Source: an uncultured Schlesneria sp.
GTDB taxonomy: Bacteria > Planctomycetota > Planctomycetia > Planctomycetales > Planctomycetaceae
Reading direction: 5' to 3'
NCBI GenBank assembly: GCA_903871875.1
Contig: CAIQIR010000121.1
Location: forward strand, 1 to 58,197
Length of the DNA stretch: 58,197 bases
The position numbers were made by a program, and so were the translations under genes. Positions 38,143 through 47,964 of the stretch are shown piece by piece. Position 1 is the first letter of the stretch, and each line of letters opens with the position of its first letter. The notes below the pieces were generated by a model. It saw only the letters and a list, made by a program, of their open reading frames with translations. It was not told the DNA's origin and did no database searches.

Positions 38143-39108
38143 TTACTTGATACCTTTGAAGATTTTGCGATCCAGACGCGGGATGAACAGTGTCCAATGC
38201 GATCCGCTGTTGGGATCGTCCTGAATGGCACGTGTGAACTCGTGCAGCTTGGCGTCCAGATTGTCGATCATGTGCAAGACGATCGCTTCCGGCGTCATCG
38301 GCAATCGAGGGCTGCCGAATTCATAAGTTCCGTGGTGGCTGAGAATCATATGCTTCAGCCGCCATTCGAGTTCCTGCGGGAACGGTTCGTTCGTAAGCTC
38401 GATCACGCGACGAATTTTCTCGGTCAGCATCTCGACACCGATCATCAAATGGCCAAGCAATTGTCCTTCGTCCGTATAATTGAAACCCGATTCACACGAC
38501 AGTTCTCGTGTTTTGCCAATGTCGTGCAGAAACACACCCGCCTGCAGTAATTCCACATCCAGTTCCGTATAGACTTCGCACATTTTCTCCGCTGCCTTCA
38601 GCAGCGTGACGACATGTTCGAGCAATCCACCGGGGTACGCATGATGGGCCTTGACCCCCGCAGGAGTTTCGGTCAGTGCGTGCAACAGTGTTTCGTCGAC
38701 CAGAAAACATTCCATCAAGGTGCGAAGATGGGGGTTTTCGAACCCCAACAGGACCGTTCGCAACTGTTCGAGCATCTGGTCGATTTTGACCGACGACACT
38801 TGTTCAAAGTCGACCGGATCAACCGTCGCGGCAGAGATCGGGTCGCAGTGAGTCAGAATCAGTTGCAGCGTGCCCTGGAATAACTGCACTTTCCCGCGGG
38901 CTCGCACATAACCGCCACTTTGAACGCCCGAACAGGAATCCTCCGAGACGTTCCACATCCGGCCGTTCATCATCCCCGTCTTGTCACGAAGGTCGACAGA
39001 GAGATAAAGCGCCGCGTTTCGATTGGCCCGAAGTTGTTTATCGGAAACGAGAAAGACATCGTCGACGATTTCTCCATCCTTAAGGTCAGTGACAAATCGC
39101 CGAGTCAT
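38143..39108 (-). CDS. YhaM-like 3'-5' exoribonuclease (OB-fold plus HD domain)
   Basis: A 321-residue protein with an N-terminal OB-fold nucleic-acid-binding domain (about 1-100: LYLSVDLRDKTGMMNGRMW, GKVQLFQG) followed by an HD phosphohydrolase domain. The latter shows HHAYPGGLLEHVVTLL, the HD motif in AGVFLHDIGKTRE, and MILSHHGTYEFGSPRLP. That order is typical of the YhaM/CBF1 family, which degrades RNA and DNA from 3' ends. The ATG at 39108 is preferred; a TTG two codons earlier is also in frame. Confidence 0.87.
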   Translation of the reverse strand: MTRRFVTDLKDGEIVDDVFLVSDKQLRANRNAALYLSVDLRDKTGMMNGRMWNVSEDSCSGVQSGGYVRARGKVQLFQGTLQLILTHCDPISAATVDPVDFEQVSSVKIDQMLEQLRTVLLGFENPHLRTLMECFLVDETLLHALTETPAGVKAHHAYPGGLLEHVVTLLKAAEKMCEVYTELDVELLQAGVFLHDIGKTRELSCESGFNYTDEGQLLGHLMIGVEMLTEKIRRVIELTNEPFPQELEWRLKHMILSHHGTYEFGSPRLPMTPEAIVLHMIDNLDAKLHEFTRAIQDDPNSGSHWTLFIPRLDRKIFKGIK

Positions 39109-39283
39109 AAGCAAAAATCCAAAATTGGCGGGACTTTACGGGAATGAGAGGCAAATTCTAGGGCGTGTTGCCCAACGTCACAAGGAACGGAAGAAACTCG
39201 AGCATTTCCTCTGTTCGCAACGCCCCACCCACTGCAAGTCTGGAGAGAATCGCCTTATAATCAACGATGCTCGTCGGCGGAGA

Positions 39284-40366
39284 ATGTCTTCACCGTCCTT
39301 GATCGATTCGACAATCGGAACTGTTATGACCGACTTCAACCAGGAATCCTCGTCGATTCCCGATTCTCCTTTGATGGACGATCTACCTCCCGTACAGCCT
39401 CCGTCAGCGGGGTTTATCGTTCAATTGTTCCTCTTCCCCGCACTGATCGTGATGGGCGTCATCGCGATCTGGTGGATGTTCGGTCTAATCGCCCGTGAGG
39501 AACAAGACTGGCACAAGCTGCTGCAAGACCTGCAAAGTCAGAATCTGCATATTCGCAATCGAGCCATGTACGGATTGGCCCAGGTACTTGACCAGGATTC
39601 ACGCCGCGACGATCAAGGCCATCAGTTGCGGGCGAATCGTGAAATCGCCCAGGGGTTGGCCGATCAGTTGATGATTGAACTGCGAAAAAATTCGACATCG
39701 AAAGAAGGCGTGGCGATTCAAGAGTACTTGACTCGCGCCTTGGGAATGATGGATTCACTGGATGTGACCGCTCCGGCGCTGCAGATGGCGATGGAACCCC
39801 AACGCGATGTCGATATCCGCAAAAGCGCGGTGGTTTCACTTTCATTCGTGGCGGGGCGAGCCATGGAGCGAGGTCAGCCACTGAATGCTCCTGAGACTGT
39901 CGACGCACTGATTCAGATGTCCGGTGATCCCCTGCCAGTTCTTCAGCATTCCGCCGCATTTGCCTTGGGACTGTTCTCTTCTCCCGAAGCGAATCACCAA
40001 CTGGAAGTGTTGTTGGGAAGCGGCGATCAAATGACGCGTGTAAATGCGGCCATCGGCCTTGCTCGACACGGTTCGACCGCTGGATTTTCTGTCTTCATCG
40101 ACTCACTCAAGGTGCCGGCAGTCAGTGAAACACCCAAATCGGAAACGTCTTCGGAGTCTGGATCAACGATCGATTCCGAGCAATTCATGGTCGTGAAGAA
40201 TGTTCTCAAAGCGGTTTCCGAACTGGCATCCAAGTTTAATGGAAGCCAGCGGCAGGAGTTGACTCCTCTTCTCAATGAGCTCTCGGACCACCATCCGGAA
40301 ATTCGAATTCGAGTCGATGCTGCGGCAGCCCTGAATGCGCTGAAGGCCAATTCAGACAAATCCTGA
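39284..40366 (+). CDS. Membrane-anchored HEAT-repeat protein
   Basis: About 360 residues with one membrane segment (about residues 45-70: QLFLFPALIVMGVIAIWWMFG) and then alpha-helical HEAT-type repeats, seen in NLHIRNRAMYGLAQVL, RKSAVVSLSFVAGRA, VLQHSAAFALGLF and MTRVNAAIGLARHG. These mediate protein contacts; the partner is unknown. Planctomycetes carry many such proteins. ATG at 39284 has GGAGA just upstream; ATG at 39326 (MTDFNQE) is an alternative. Confidence 0.75.
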   Translation: MSSPSLIDSTIGTVMTDFNQESSSIPDSPLMDDLPPVQPPSAGFIVQLFLFPALIVMGVIAIWWMFGLIAREEQDWHKLLQDLQSQNLHIRNRAMYGLAQVLDQDSRRDDQGHQLRANREIAQGLADQLMIELRKNSTSKEGVAIQEYLTRALGMMDSLDVTAPALQMAMEPQRDVDIRKSAVVSLSFVAGRAMERGQPLNAPETVDALIQMSGDPLPVLQHSAAFALGLFSSPEANHQLEVLLGSGDQMTRVNAAIGLARHGSTAGFSVFIDSLKVPAVSETPKSETSSESGSTIDSEQFMVVKNVLKAVSELASKFNGSQRQELTPLLNELSDHHPEIRIRVDAAAALNALKANSDKS

Positions 40367-40605
40367 TTGCAATTTTGCCGTAAAAACCATTGCTTTCCCC
40401 CCAATCACACGGCTAGTTTAATCAAACCAATCCATTGGGGCAGGCGTCGACCGATCGCAGGAATTCATTTGTTTCTTCGGTACGGCCTGCAAAGACGAGT
40501 GGCCAGAGAGGTTCCGCAGAGATCGCATCCCCGGCCTGGTCGTTTTTGATCGGCAGCCGGAAACGGACGTTCGATGCATGCCTTATTTGTGTTTTTGAGA
40601 AGATT

Positions 40606-41364
40606 ATGCCCCGGAAACTGAACCCCACGGAATCGTCGAGTGCCAGGACGCACTCAGTCGTCGCCGCGATGAAGTTCTGGTCCCGTTTCAAACATCCGCC
40701 GCCGATGTTGGCTTTCACGTTCGCAGAACCGGCGGAATCGGTAGCCGATTCGCAAGAGGCATTGAATCGTCTGCCTTCGGTGCTGTCCGACGATTCCGTC
40801 GTCTACTCGCTGCGGATCTCGCTGGATGACTCGAAACCTAGTGTCTGGCGGCGAGTGCTGGTTAAGGCGGCCAATCTTGAAGTGCTGCACCATATCATTC
40901 AGCTGACCATGGGCTGGAACGATTCCCATCTGCATGGATTTGAAATTCGCCGCACTCGAGTTCCGTTGGTCGAAGACGGGGCGGCGATCGACGAACGTGC
41001 CATTTCGATTGCCCAGCTACATGCGGCCCACATTAAAAAGTTTCGATATACCTATGATTTTGGCGACGATTGGCGGCACACGATCGTGATCGAAGATGCC
41101 TGTGCGGCATCGCCGACGATCCTTTACCCGCAATGCGTGGACGGAAAAGGCATCGCGCCGCTGGAAGATATTGGCGGCATGCGTAATTGGTCGAGTTTGC
41201 TCGACGCGATTCGGCATCCTGAAAAAGAACGCGAAGAAGAAATCGACGCATTGCTGGGGCGTTTGGGACCTGATTTTTCGCCGTTGGCTTTCGATCTTGC
41301 CAAAATCAATCTGCGGCTGCAGCGAGCGTTCAATAAACGCCTTCGCGGCAAAGGCCGGGCATAA
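40606..41364 (+). CDS. Plasmid pRiA4b ORF-3-like family protein
   Basis: About 250 residues. From about residue 65 on it shows the family pattern: YSLRISLDDSKPSVWRRVLV, LHHIIQLTMGWNDSHLHGFEI, FRYTYDFGDDWRHTIVIED and PLEDIGGMRNW. The biochemical role of the family is not established. The N-terminal ~65 residues look unrelated. The ATG at 40606 has GAGAAG just upstream; the frame stays open further 5' to 40435 without recognisable features. Confidence 0.82.
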   Translation: MPRKLNPTESSSARTHSVVAAMKFWSRFKHPPPMLAFTFAEPAESVADSQEALNRLPSVLSDDSVVYSLRISLDDSKPSVWRRVLVKAANLEVLHHIIQLTMGWNDSHLHGFEIRRTRVPLVEDGAAIDERAISIAQLHAAHIKKFRYTYDFGDDWRHTIVIEDACAASPTILYPQCVDGKGIAPLEDIGGMRNWSSLLDAIRHPEKEREEEIDALLGRLGPDFSPLAFDLAKINLRLQRAFNKRLRGKGRA

Positions 41365-41407
41365 TTCGGTCGTCTGAATGGTCCTGTGCGCCATTTACGA
41401 AGGGCAA

Positions 41408-42577
41408 TCAGAGAAATTCCATCACGACTCGATCGGCGACGAAACGGCCTGCTTGCGTCAGTCGGATACTCTGGCCATCGTCTTCCAGCAATCCGAGCTG
41501 TTTCTGTTGCTCGATCGCAGCGCTGCACAGTCGATCCAAATCAAGCCCGGTTTGCCCTCGAAAAGCCTGGCGGCTGATACCAATATTGCGGCGTAGGCCA
41601 AGATAGATTCGCTCGCGAGCCCGATGCTCGGCGTCGAGTTCTTCCGCGTCCGCCACCGGTGATTCGTGACGCTCCAATCGAGCAAGCCAACCCAGGACGC
41701 TACGAATGTTGGTTTCACGCCGGCCGTTTTGGTAACGCGCCGCACCGGGGCCAAACGCCCAGTATTCGTCGCCGTTCCAATAGACATGGTTGTGCCGGCA
41801 CTGATATCCGGGTCTCGCGAAATTCGAGATCTCGTACTGTTCAAAGCCGGCGGCGGCGAGCTCCTCCATCGCCAGGGCATATTGGTCGCGTTCCAGTTCT
41901 TCGTCCGTGCTGACCAGTTCACCCCGCTCGCGCCGGGTCCAAAAGGCGGTCCCTTGTTCGAACGTCAGACCATAAGTGGAAAGATGAGCGGGATTGAAAT
42001 CGATGGCCCGCCGCAAGGTCTCTTTCCAATCGGAAAGCGATTGTCCCGGAATACCAAAAATCAAGTCCAGCGACACATTGTCGAACGTTCCACGCAGCCG
42101 AGTCATCACGTCGGTGATATTCGCGGCCTCGTGATCCCGTTCCAGTAACACGAGGGCAGATGGCGAAAACGATTGGACACCAAGACTAATCCGATTGACG
42201 CCAAATTCGGCGAGCAGTTTGATTTTCTGATCGGTCAGATCCAACGGGTTTGCTTCGACACTGAATTCCGTACTGGCCGCAATTTCGAATCGTTCCGTGA
42301 CAAGTCGAAGCAGGGCTCGCAGTTCGTTCGGTGCGGGGTGCGTCGGCGTGCCGCCACCAAAAAAGAGTGTGTCGAGAGGCAATCGTCCCGACAGCTGGAA
42401 ACGGTCGATTTCCCATTCGAGCGCACGCAGATAGTCACCGATCAGATCATCGCGACCAGCAATCAATGTGAAATCGCAGTAACCGCAGCGATGAGCACAA
42501 AACGGGACATGGATATACGCCGCTCGCGGAGTGGGGCCTCCGTGAATGATCTCGCCAGAAGAGCTGGATAAGTTCAA
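41408..42577 (-). CDS. hemW: HemW, heme chaperone-like radical SAM protein
   Basis: A 389-residue radical-SAM protein of the coproporphyrinogen-oxidase-like group. The cluster motif is CAHRCGYCDF; the absence of the extra Cys after the third (HemN has CxxxCxxCxC) points to HemW rather than HemN. Other segments are YIHVPFC, LFFGGGTPT, FSVEANP, NRISLGVQSF, LDLIFGIPGQS and FEQYEISNFARPG. HemW binds heme and is thought to pass it to respiratory proteins. The start is a TTG at 42577 overlapping the preceding TGA; no ATG is available before the conserved core. Confidence 0.9.
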   Translation of the reverse strand: MNLSSSSGEIIHGGPTPRAAYIHVPFCAHRCGYCDFTLIAGRDDLIGDYLRALEWEIDRFQLSGRLPLDTLFFGGGTPTHPAPNELRALLRLVTERFEIAASTEFSVEANPLDLTDQKIKLLAEFGVNRISLGVQSFSPSALVLLERDHEAANITDVMTRLRGTFDNVSLDLIFGIPGQSLSDWKETLRRAIDFNPAHLSTYGLTFEQGTAFWTRRERGELVSTDEELERDQYALAMEELAAAGFEQYEISNFARPGYQCRHNHVYWNGDEYWAFGPGAARYQNGRRETNIRSVLGWLARLERHESPVADAEELDAEHRARERIYLGLRRNIGISRQAFRGQTGLDLDRLCSAAIEQQKQLGLLEDDGQSIRLTQAGRFVADRVVMEFL

Positions 42578-43458
42578 GACAACCTCGTCAGGTTCCGGGC
42601 AGGTAGCAACTCTTTGGCATTCTCGGCAGCCGCCCGGACGCCAATTTCCAAGGCGTTGCGCATCGAGACATCTTGTTCGATTCCCGCGGCAATCCCCGCC
42701 GCCAGGCAGTCGCCACAGCCGATGGGATTACGGACGGTAATTTTGGGTGGCTCGATTCGTATCAGCCCCTGAGGTCCGATTGCCATCAACGGCCCCGGTC
42801 CTTGGCTGACGACGACCCAATCTGCTCCACGATGTCTGATTTCCGACATCGCTTCGACCAACTCTTCGTCGGAAGTCAGATTTCGTCCGACTGTTCTGGC
42901 CAGTTCTTCGCGGTTTGGCTTCACTACGAATGGTTTTTGTGACAGCGACTCTTCCAGTTCAGCCCCACGAATGTCGAGGACGGCTTTGGCCGTTGTTTGT
43001 TCTAAAAGCCGGCGGAAGAAGTTTGTCGGACTTCCCTCAGGCAGCGAACCACTGATCACGACGACTCGGGCCGATCGAGCTTCTTCGACAAAAGCGTCAT
43101 AAAATTCGGTCAATTCGCCAGAGGAAATGGGACCGGAGTTTTCGACCAATTCCGTGGTCAATCCCGTTGACTCGTCGAGAATCGTGGTGCATGTTCGCGT
43201 GGCGGTCCGAGAAGAAATCCACCGAACCGGGATCTTGAGTCGTTCGAAGTCCGTACGAATTTGCCGGCCCGTCTCTCCGCCGATGGGACAAACTGTTTTT
43301 GACGGAATTCCGAAGGAATTAAGTGCACAGCCAACGTTCAGTACTTTTCCCGATGCACACCACGCAGCCTCGTAGGCTCGGTTCACTTCACCGATCCTGA
43401 ATTGCCTAAACGATAAGGTCTGCTGCCATGCCGGGGTCAGTCCAACTGCCAGAATCAC
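42574..43458 (-). CDS. PfkB-family sugar kinase, 1-phosphofructokinase/LacC type
   Basis: A ribokinase-fold enzyme of 294 residues. The N-terminus MILAVGLTPAWQQTLSF resembles FruK and LacC. Further segments are ASGKVLNVGCALNSFG (sugar-site Gly/Asn), GSLPEGSP, VVKPNREEL, and the anion-hole motif NPIGCGDC, where the usual GAGD is GCGD with the catalytic Asp kept. It likely phosphorylates a sugar phosphate such as fructose-1-phosphate or tagatose-6-phosphate. Coupled to hemW through a 4-base overlap. Confidence 0.85.
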   Translation of the reverse strand: MILAVGLTPAWQQTLSFRQFRIGEVNRAYEAAWCASGKVLNVGCALNSFGIPSKTVCPIGGETGRQIRTDFERLKIPVRWISSRTATRTCTTILDESTGLTTELVENSGPISSGELTEFYDAFVEEARSARVVVISGSLPEGSPTNFFRRLLEQTTAKAVLDIRGAELEESLSQKPFVVKPNREELARTVGRNLTSDEELVEAMSEIRHRGADWVVVSQGPGPLMAIGPQGLIRIEPPKITVRNPIGCGDCLAAGIAAGIEQDVSMRNALEIGVRAAAENAKELLPARNLTRLS

Positions 43459-43962
43459 TGCATTCGCTCCAAGTCACTGCAAATCGGAAGAAACAACGTT
43501 TGCCTGTCGAAGGTATCGATCTTTTACCTCATCGGCAGAGACCTCCCGGGCTTAAAACAAACGAGATGATCGGCAAAGGAACCGAACTATCTTCTTGACG
43601 CATCTGATCTCTCACTGATAGGTTATTGGTGTTGACCGGTTCCCTCCAGTCTACGCTCCCCTATCATATTCTGTTCATTGATGTCATCGCTGAATCTGGT
43701 TCAGCCCGTGTTTTCGTTTTCGTACTCATTTCGGTTCAATCTTGTCGTTGAGGAAAACATTCTCCCTGGAGTTACCTGCAACCGAGCTTTTCACGTGACA
43801 ATCAGGCCTTCGGGTGGCAAAACCACTCCGATGTGGTTAATTTGTCGCGACCAATAAACCCGGGCTGGTGCTGAGACCCTCATGTCCATGAACCGATTTT
43901 GTACTTTATCAACACGCTGCCAATCTGACGTCAGGGAAGGCCGCGCGCGAAATTCTCTTTCG
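43459..43962. other. Intergenic region upstream of the secreted HEAT protein
   Basis: About 500 bases without a gene I can support. The frame of the following gene is open back to an ATG at 43882, but the signal peptide places its start at 43963. A TTGACG hexamer near 43597 has no good -10 partner. No repeats or RNA structures stood out. Confidence 0.4.
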
Positions 43963-45213
43963 ATGATTCTCGGTCGCAGTTTGAAACCGATCCGGTTCTC
44001 TCTGGCCGTCCTCTTCTCATTTGCTCTGCTTCTGGTCGATGTCTCGGCCTCTGCACAACAGGGGTCACGCACGAAAGCCGAAGACGCGAAAAACGATCCC
44101 GATCGTTTGCCACCTGGATACCAGGCGCCGCCCGAACGTCTGTCGATCATGGATCTGGATCAGCCGATCGCCGACAAAGAGGAAATGGCGAGATTAAAAA
44201 AAGAGGCGTCGAAGTTCTACAAAACGAAAACGGATTGCGATGTCAGCCCCGCAGGTCAAAAGGTCGTCGAAGCGACGATTCGCTACAGGCTGGCCGAGAT
44301 GACGTTGAAAGAAAAGCAAAGCGAGCTTCCGTCCATTCACAAGCGATTCATTGATGAGATCTCCAACGTCGGTGGGCCCGGTAGACGACCCAACGAAATC
44401 GCGGACATGACGCAGCTGATCGGAAAAGAAGTCCTCAAGCAAATTCCCGAATTATTGAAGAACAATTTCTATGTGCGTCTTCACGCCGTCTATATTCTCG
44501 GCGAGATGGACTATGCGCCCGGTTATTCTCTGCTGTTGCAGGTCTTGCAAGCCAAAGACATCCGCGAAGATGGGAACGTAGGTCAGCCGGATGCTCTGAA
44601 GGTCGCGGCCGCAATGGGCCTGGTTCGAATCCTGAGATTTGCCAACCCCAATGCGAAGGAACGAACGGCAATTGCCAATGCCGTGGTTTTTGAACTGAAA
44701 AAGACCACGATCTACTGGTGGTTGCAGATTCGGTTGATTGAGGCCTTGCGTTACTGCGACATTGTAGGGACGGACCCCGGAGACAACGATCGGCCATTTG
44801 TCGTCGAAACGCTCTTATCACTAGTGAAAGACTCCGAGCGAGATTGGCGAGTTCGTACGCGGGCGTGCTATGCCTTGGGACGAGTTCCATTGCCCAAATC
44901 AGTCAAGCCTGATGATGTTGTGAATGCAATCGCCAAGTGTGCGTTGGAACTTTCCAATGCTGCCGCCGCCAACCCGTCCAACCCGCACTGGAAGTATTGT
45001 TTCTGGAATGTGTATCTCGCATTCCATACCAGTGACACATCGAAGGAAAAGGACCTGGATGTCGAAAAGAAGCCGGGCGGCCTTTTGACACGGACCAAAG
45101 CGGTCGCACAGCCGGCCTATCAGGTGATCGTGCCGATCGTCAACGATGTATTGAACGGTAAGGCTCCAGACGCCGGAAGCCTCAAAAACCTGAATGACTT
45201 CGTCAAGAAGTGA
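43963..45213 (+). CDS. Secreted HEAT-like repeat protein
   Basis: From the ATG at 43963, a 416-residue protein with a signal peptide (MILGRSLKPIRFSLAVLFSFALLLVD, likely cut near SASAQQ). A charged linker and helical repeats follow (VRLHAVYILGEMDYAPGYSLLLQVL, LKVAAAMGLVRIL, VRTRACYALGRV). Probably a periplasmic scaffold of unknown role. An upstream in-frame ATG at 43882 would bury the signal peptide, so it is less likely. It converges with the large unknown gene beyond a strong hairpin. Confidence 0.78.
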   Translation: MILGRSLKPIRFSLAVLFSFALLLVDVSASAQQGSRTKAEDAKNDPDRLPPGYQAPPERLSIMDLDQPIADKEEMARLKKEASKFYKTKTDCDVSPAGQKVVEATIRYRLAEMTLKEKQSELPSIHKRFIDEISNVGGPGRRPNEIADMTQLIGKEVLKQIPELLKNNFYVRLHAVYILGEMDYAPGYSLLLQVLQAKDIREDGNVGQPDALKVAAAMGLVRILRFANPNAKERTAIANAVVFELKKTTIYWWLQIRLIEALRYCDIVGTDPGDNDRPFVVETLLSLVKDSERDWRVRTRACYALGRVPLPKSVKPDDVVNAIAKCALELSNAAAANPSNPHWKYCFWNVYLAFHTSDTSKEKDLDVEKKPGGLLTRTKAVAQPAYQVIVPIVNDVLNGKAPDAGSLKNLNDFVKK

Positions 45214-45348
45214 TTTCTAGCACTGGTTGACGCGGTCTTTTGAGTACCGAAGACGATTCCGGAAGGGACATCCATATTTGATCCCGCCGATGGAAACGAT
45301 CAGGGCCGTCGCCAGGGAATTGCCGAGGCATCGAAGACAGGTCCCCTT

Positions 45349-45378
45349 GACCAACGACCGTCACTGGGGTTGTTGGTC
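45349..45378. terminator. Strong hairpin between convergent genes
   Basis: An 11-bp stem (45349-45359 with 45368-45378, one G-U pair) with an 8-base loop. It lies between the stops of two convergent genes (45213 and 45389) and may end transcription in both directions. No T-tract adjoins it, so it is not a classical intrinsic terminator. Confidence 0.45.
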
Positions 45379-45388
45379 GCGACGACGT

Positions 45389-47548
45389 TTAACGCACCGG
45401 TTCGAGCCGCTTTCGTCGACGTTCTTCTCGGCGTTTTCGAGCTTCTTCTCGTCGTTGAATCGTCGCCTGCGAGGGACCTTCTTCTAATTGACGAAATGCC
45501 TCATCCGGAATCATCGGTTTGATATCGTCAGGGATCAGGGCTTTCAGGAAGATCGGTGCCAATTTGCGATAAGGTGAGGGTTTGTCTTTCGTATCTGCGG
45601 CCGGTGCATCCTTGACTTGGGCGACAGCGGGAACAACCTCGTTTCCGGCCGGGGCTCCCAGTTGGGCTTGCTCCACTCCATTGGCCTTACGTCGACGGGC
45701 TTCTTCCAGGAATTCGTATTCCGATGCCAGCCACTTATCGTAGGCCGACAGTAAGGCCACCGAAACGATGATCGGAGGAGCATTCCTGGTCTCGACCAGC
45801 AGCCCGTCTTTTTGGCGAGAAATGACCGCCGACGAATCACCAAAATAAGGTGCGATCGCGGCGGCCGAAGGTACGGCAAACGCATCCAACGACAATCCTT
45901 CCGCTTCCAGGCCCGTCATCCACGAGTGACTCAGGAAGGGCCAAACTGTCCCGGCAATTCCATTCGCGCGAGGCCCGTTGAGATAAGCGTACGTCAAAAT
46001 GTCGCCAGCGGGCAGCACGATTTTCTGATCGGCGATCTGATCGAACTTCGGACCGGTCGATTTCATCTGTCGCAGTTGCGCCTTCATAGCTTGGGGGTGG
46101 ATCGCAAACAGCAGATGTGAAGTCGTTAAACAGAAGGTCGGCGTCGTCGTCACGGGGGGCCGATCGCTGCGCCCCGATGTATGGACGTAATAGATCGTAT
46201 GCCCCAGAAACGGCTGCTGGCGCAATGTCGTGATATCGCCATTGCTTTCGTCTACGGCATCCATCGGCAGCGATTGCTCGACCAGTTTCATCAAACGCTG
46301 GAAGACGATCTCGGCTTTGCCAACATTTCGAACTTCCAGGCTGACGACCAGACTCGTGGCGATCACCCCACCGGCCGAGGGAGAGTCGAAGGCCGTGATC
46401 GTGTCGCCGAACGCGGGCAGCACATCATCGACGATCTTCAATTCCAGTTCCGATTCCAGCTGCTTAACCGCTTCGTCGAAGACGCGTACGGAGAGTGGCT
46501 GGGCAGTCGTCAACAGCTTTCTGGCTTCTTGATAAACACTTTTTAAACTGAGACTGGTGGCCAATACGAAATCGGCATCGGCCGGAATATGACTGAGCTG
46601 CTTCGCTTGAATCGGTTGTCCCGCCGCCAGAACCAGGATCCCGTCGGTTCTGCCGCCGGTGGCGATGAACGTTCGCTGAATCATCGTCCCATTGTCGACT
46701 CCCGAAGTTTGAACAATGTGATCCAGTGCATCGGCTCCCACCATCGCCAGAATGGGTCTGACCAAGCCGCCCAAGGGACCCAATGCCGCTGTCGCGCCGG
46801 CAATAATTCCTTGACCGTCAATCCACCCCACCGTTGAGACACGTGGGATCGCCACACGGTCCAACGATTGTCGAAATCTGGGATTTGCTTCGAGGCCCGG
46901 CAGTCGGCCGGAGAGTCCATCAATCACCCGAGGCAGGGTTCCTTCGCCCAACGCAAACAGAATGCGTCCGGCTTCACGATGAACGACCAGCTTGTAACCA
47001 GGGATCGAAATCGGAATCGATTGAGTCGGGGAAGCCGCGTCAAAAGTGTAGTCAGGCAGCGACGACAAAATCCGATTCAACAGCTGCCACAAGGCGTCGG
47101 TATCGTTGCCCGAGCTGAGAATCACGCCGCCATGCAGCCCGGTCAGCATGTTGATCCAGGCAGCGCCCGGTTTGTCAGCCGGTTTCGGTTCAAAACCCAG
47201 AAACACGCAACCGGGATGTGCTGAAAGCAACTTCACCAGTTGCGGCAATTCGTGTCGCAATTGATGAAGTGGTGCTTCGTCTTCGGCCGCCGTACGCTGA
47301 GCGAGCGCGGTATCCAACAGTTCAAAAAATTGTCGAACCTCGGGGTCGGCGGCAAATCCGTCGATTCCCGTCGCTCCGGCTTGTCCCTGACCTCGGGCGG
47401 ACCACTCGAAATAGGCCAGCGTTTGAGGTGGAACTGATTTCAGGAGAGCGGCATCTCGTTCACCGGGAGGTAATCCAAGCAGCCCACTTCCCGTAAAGAT
47501 CCAGAATAATAAGAATTCCCACAATCCATAGCTGGCTTGTGCTTGCAT
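45389..47548 (-). CDS. Large exported protein of unknown function, DUF3352-like
   Basis: A 719-residue protein. Its N-terminus has a hydrophobic stretch (LWEFLLFWIFTGSGLLGL, about 9-26) that may be a signal or anchor. The middle resembles the DUF3352-type layout (KSVPPQTLAYFEW, VVHREAGRILFALGEGTLPRVIDGL, and a later similar block VVSLEVRNVGKAEIVFQRLMKLVE). The C-terminus is strongly basic with repeated RREE/RRK clusters. No enzymatic motif was recognised. It may be an envelope protein (inference). ATG at 47548 is used. Confidence 0.7.
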   Translation of the reverse strand: MQAQASYGLWEFLLFWIFTGSGLLGLPPGERDAALLKSVPPQTLAYFEWSARGQGQAGATGIDGFAADPEVRQFFELLDTALAQRTAAEDEAPLHQLRHELPQLVKLLSAHPGCVFLGFEPKPADKPGAAWINMLTGLHGGVILSSGNDTDALWQLLNRILSSLPDYTFDAASPTQSIPISIPGYKLVVHREAGRILFALGEGTLPRVIDGLSGRLPGLEANPRFRQSLDRVAIPRVSTVGWIDGQGIIAGATAALGPLGGLVRPILAMVGADALDHIVQTSGVDNGTMIQRTFIATGGRTDGILVLAAGQPIQAKQLSHIPADADFVLATSLSLKSVYQEARKLLTTAQPLSVRVFDEAVKQLESELELKIVDDVLPAFGDTITAFDSPSAGGVIATSLVVSLEVRNVGKAEIVFQRLMKLVEQSLPMDAVDESNGDITTLRQQPFLGHTIYYVHTSGRSDRPPVTTTPTFCLTTSHLLFAIHPQAMKAQLRQMKSTGPKFDQIADQKIVLPAGDILTYAYLNGPRANGIAGTVWPFLSHSWMTGLEAEGLSLDAFAVPSAAAIAPYFGDSSAVISRQKDGLLVETRNAPPIIVSVALLSAYDKWLASEYEFLEEARRRKANGVEQAQLGAPAGNEVVPAVAQVKDAPAADTKDKPSPYRKLAPIFLKALIPDDIKPMIPDEAFRQLEEGPSQATIQRREEARKRREERRRKRLEPVR

Positions 47549-47964
47549 GAGAAAGATTCCCTCCTGAGGTCAATCGCAATTTTGCGGCTGTGATTGATGT
47601 CTTCACCGAATGTCCTTAATCCGCGTTCGAAATAGTTTTACAGTGATCGCCACAGAAAAACAGGCGAGACCTTCGCACGGATCATTTCAGCCGCCCATCA
47701 ATCGACGGCTAAGCCAATCTTCAGCAAGGCTTTGCAGAATTTTCCACTTTTCGGCGGTAATGTCGTCGCCGAACCAACGGTTTCGTTGGCCATTGCAGGC
47801 CATTCTTCGAGTGTCGGCCATACGAAACCGCGCCCCTCCGTGAAATCGATCGTTCCCACCACATGTTGCCGCGCCGTAGAGCGCGACTGTTCGATGCCGG
47901 AACCGATGTTTCGGAAAAGTCTCTGCACGTTTTCGCGTTTGAAAGAGCACGACGACCTCGACAC
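47549..47964. other. Intergenic region with a possible small minus-strand gene
   Basis: About 415 bases. One minus-strand frame (47687-47950, 87 codons) ends with the protein-like stretch RNRWFGDDITAEKWKILQSL. In a neighbouring frame the sequence also reads protein-like (GTIDFTEGRGFVWPTLEEWP). A frameshifted remnant is possible, but no ribosome-binding site or family supports it. I treat the region as intergenic. Confidence 0.35.
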
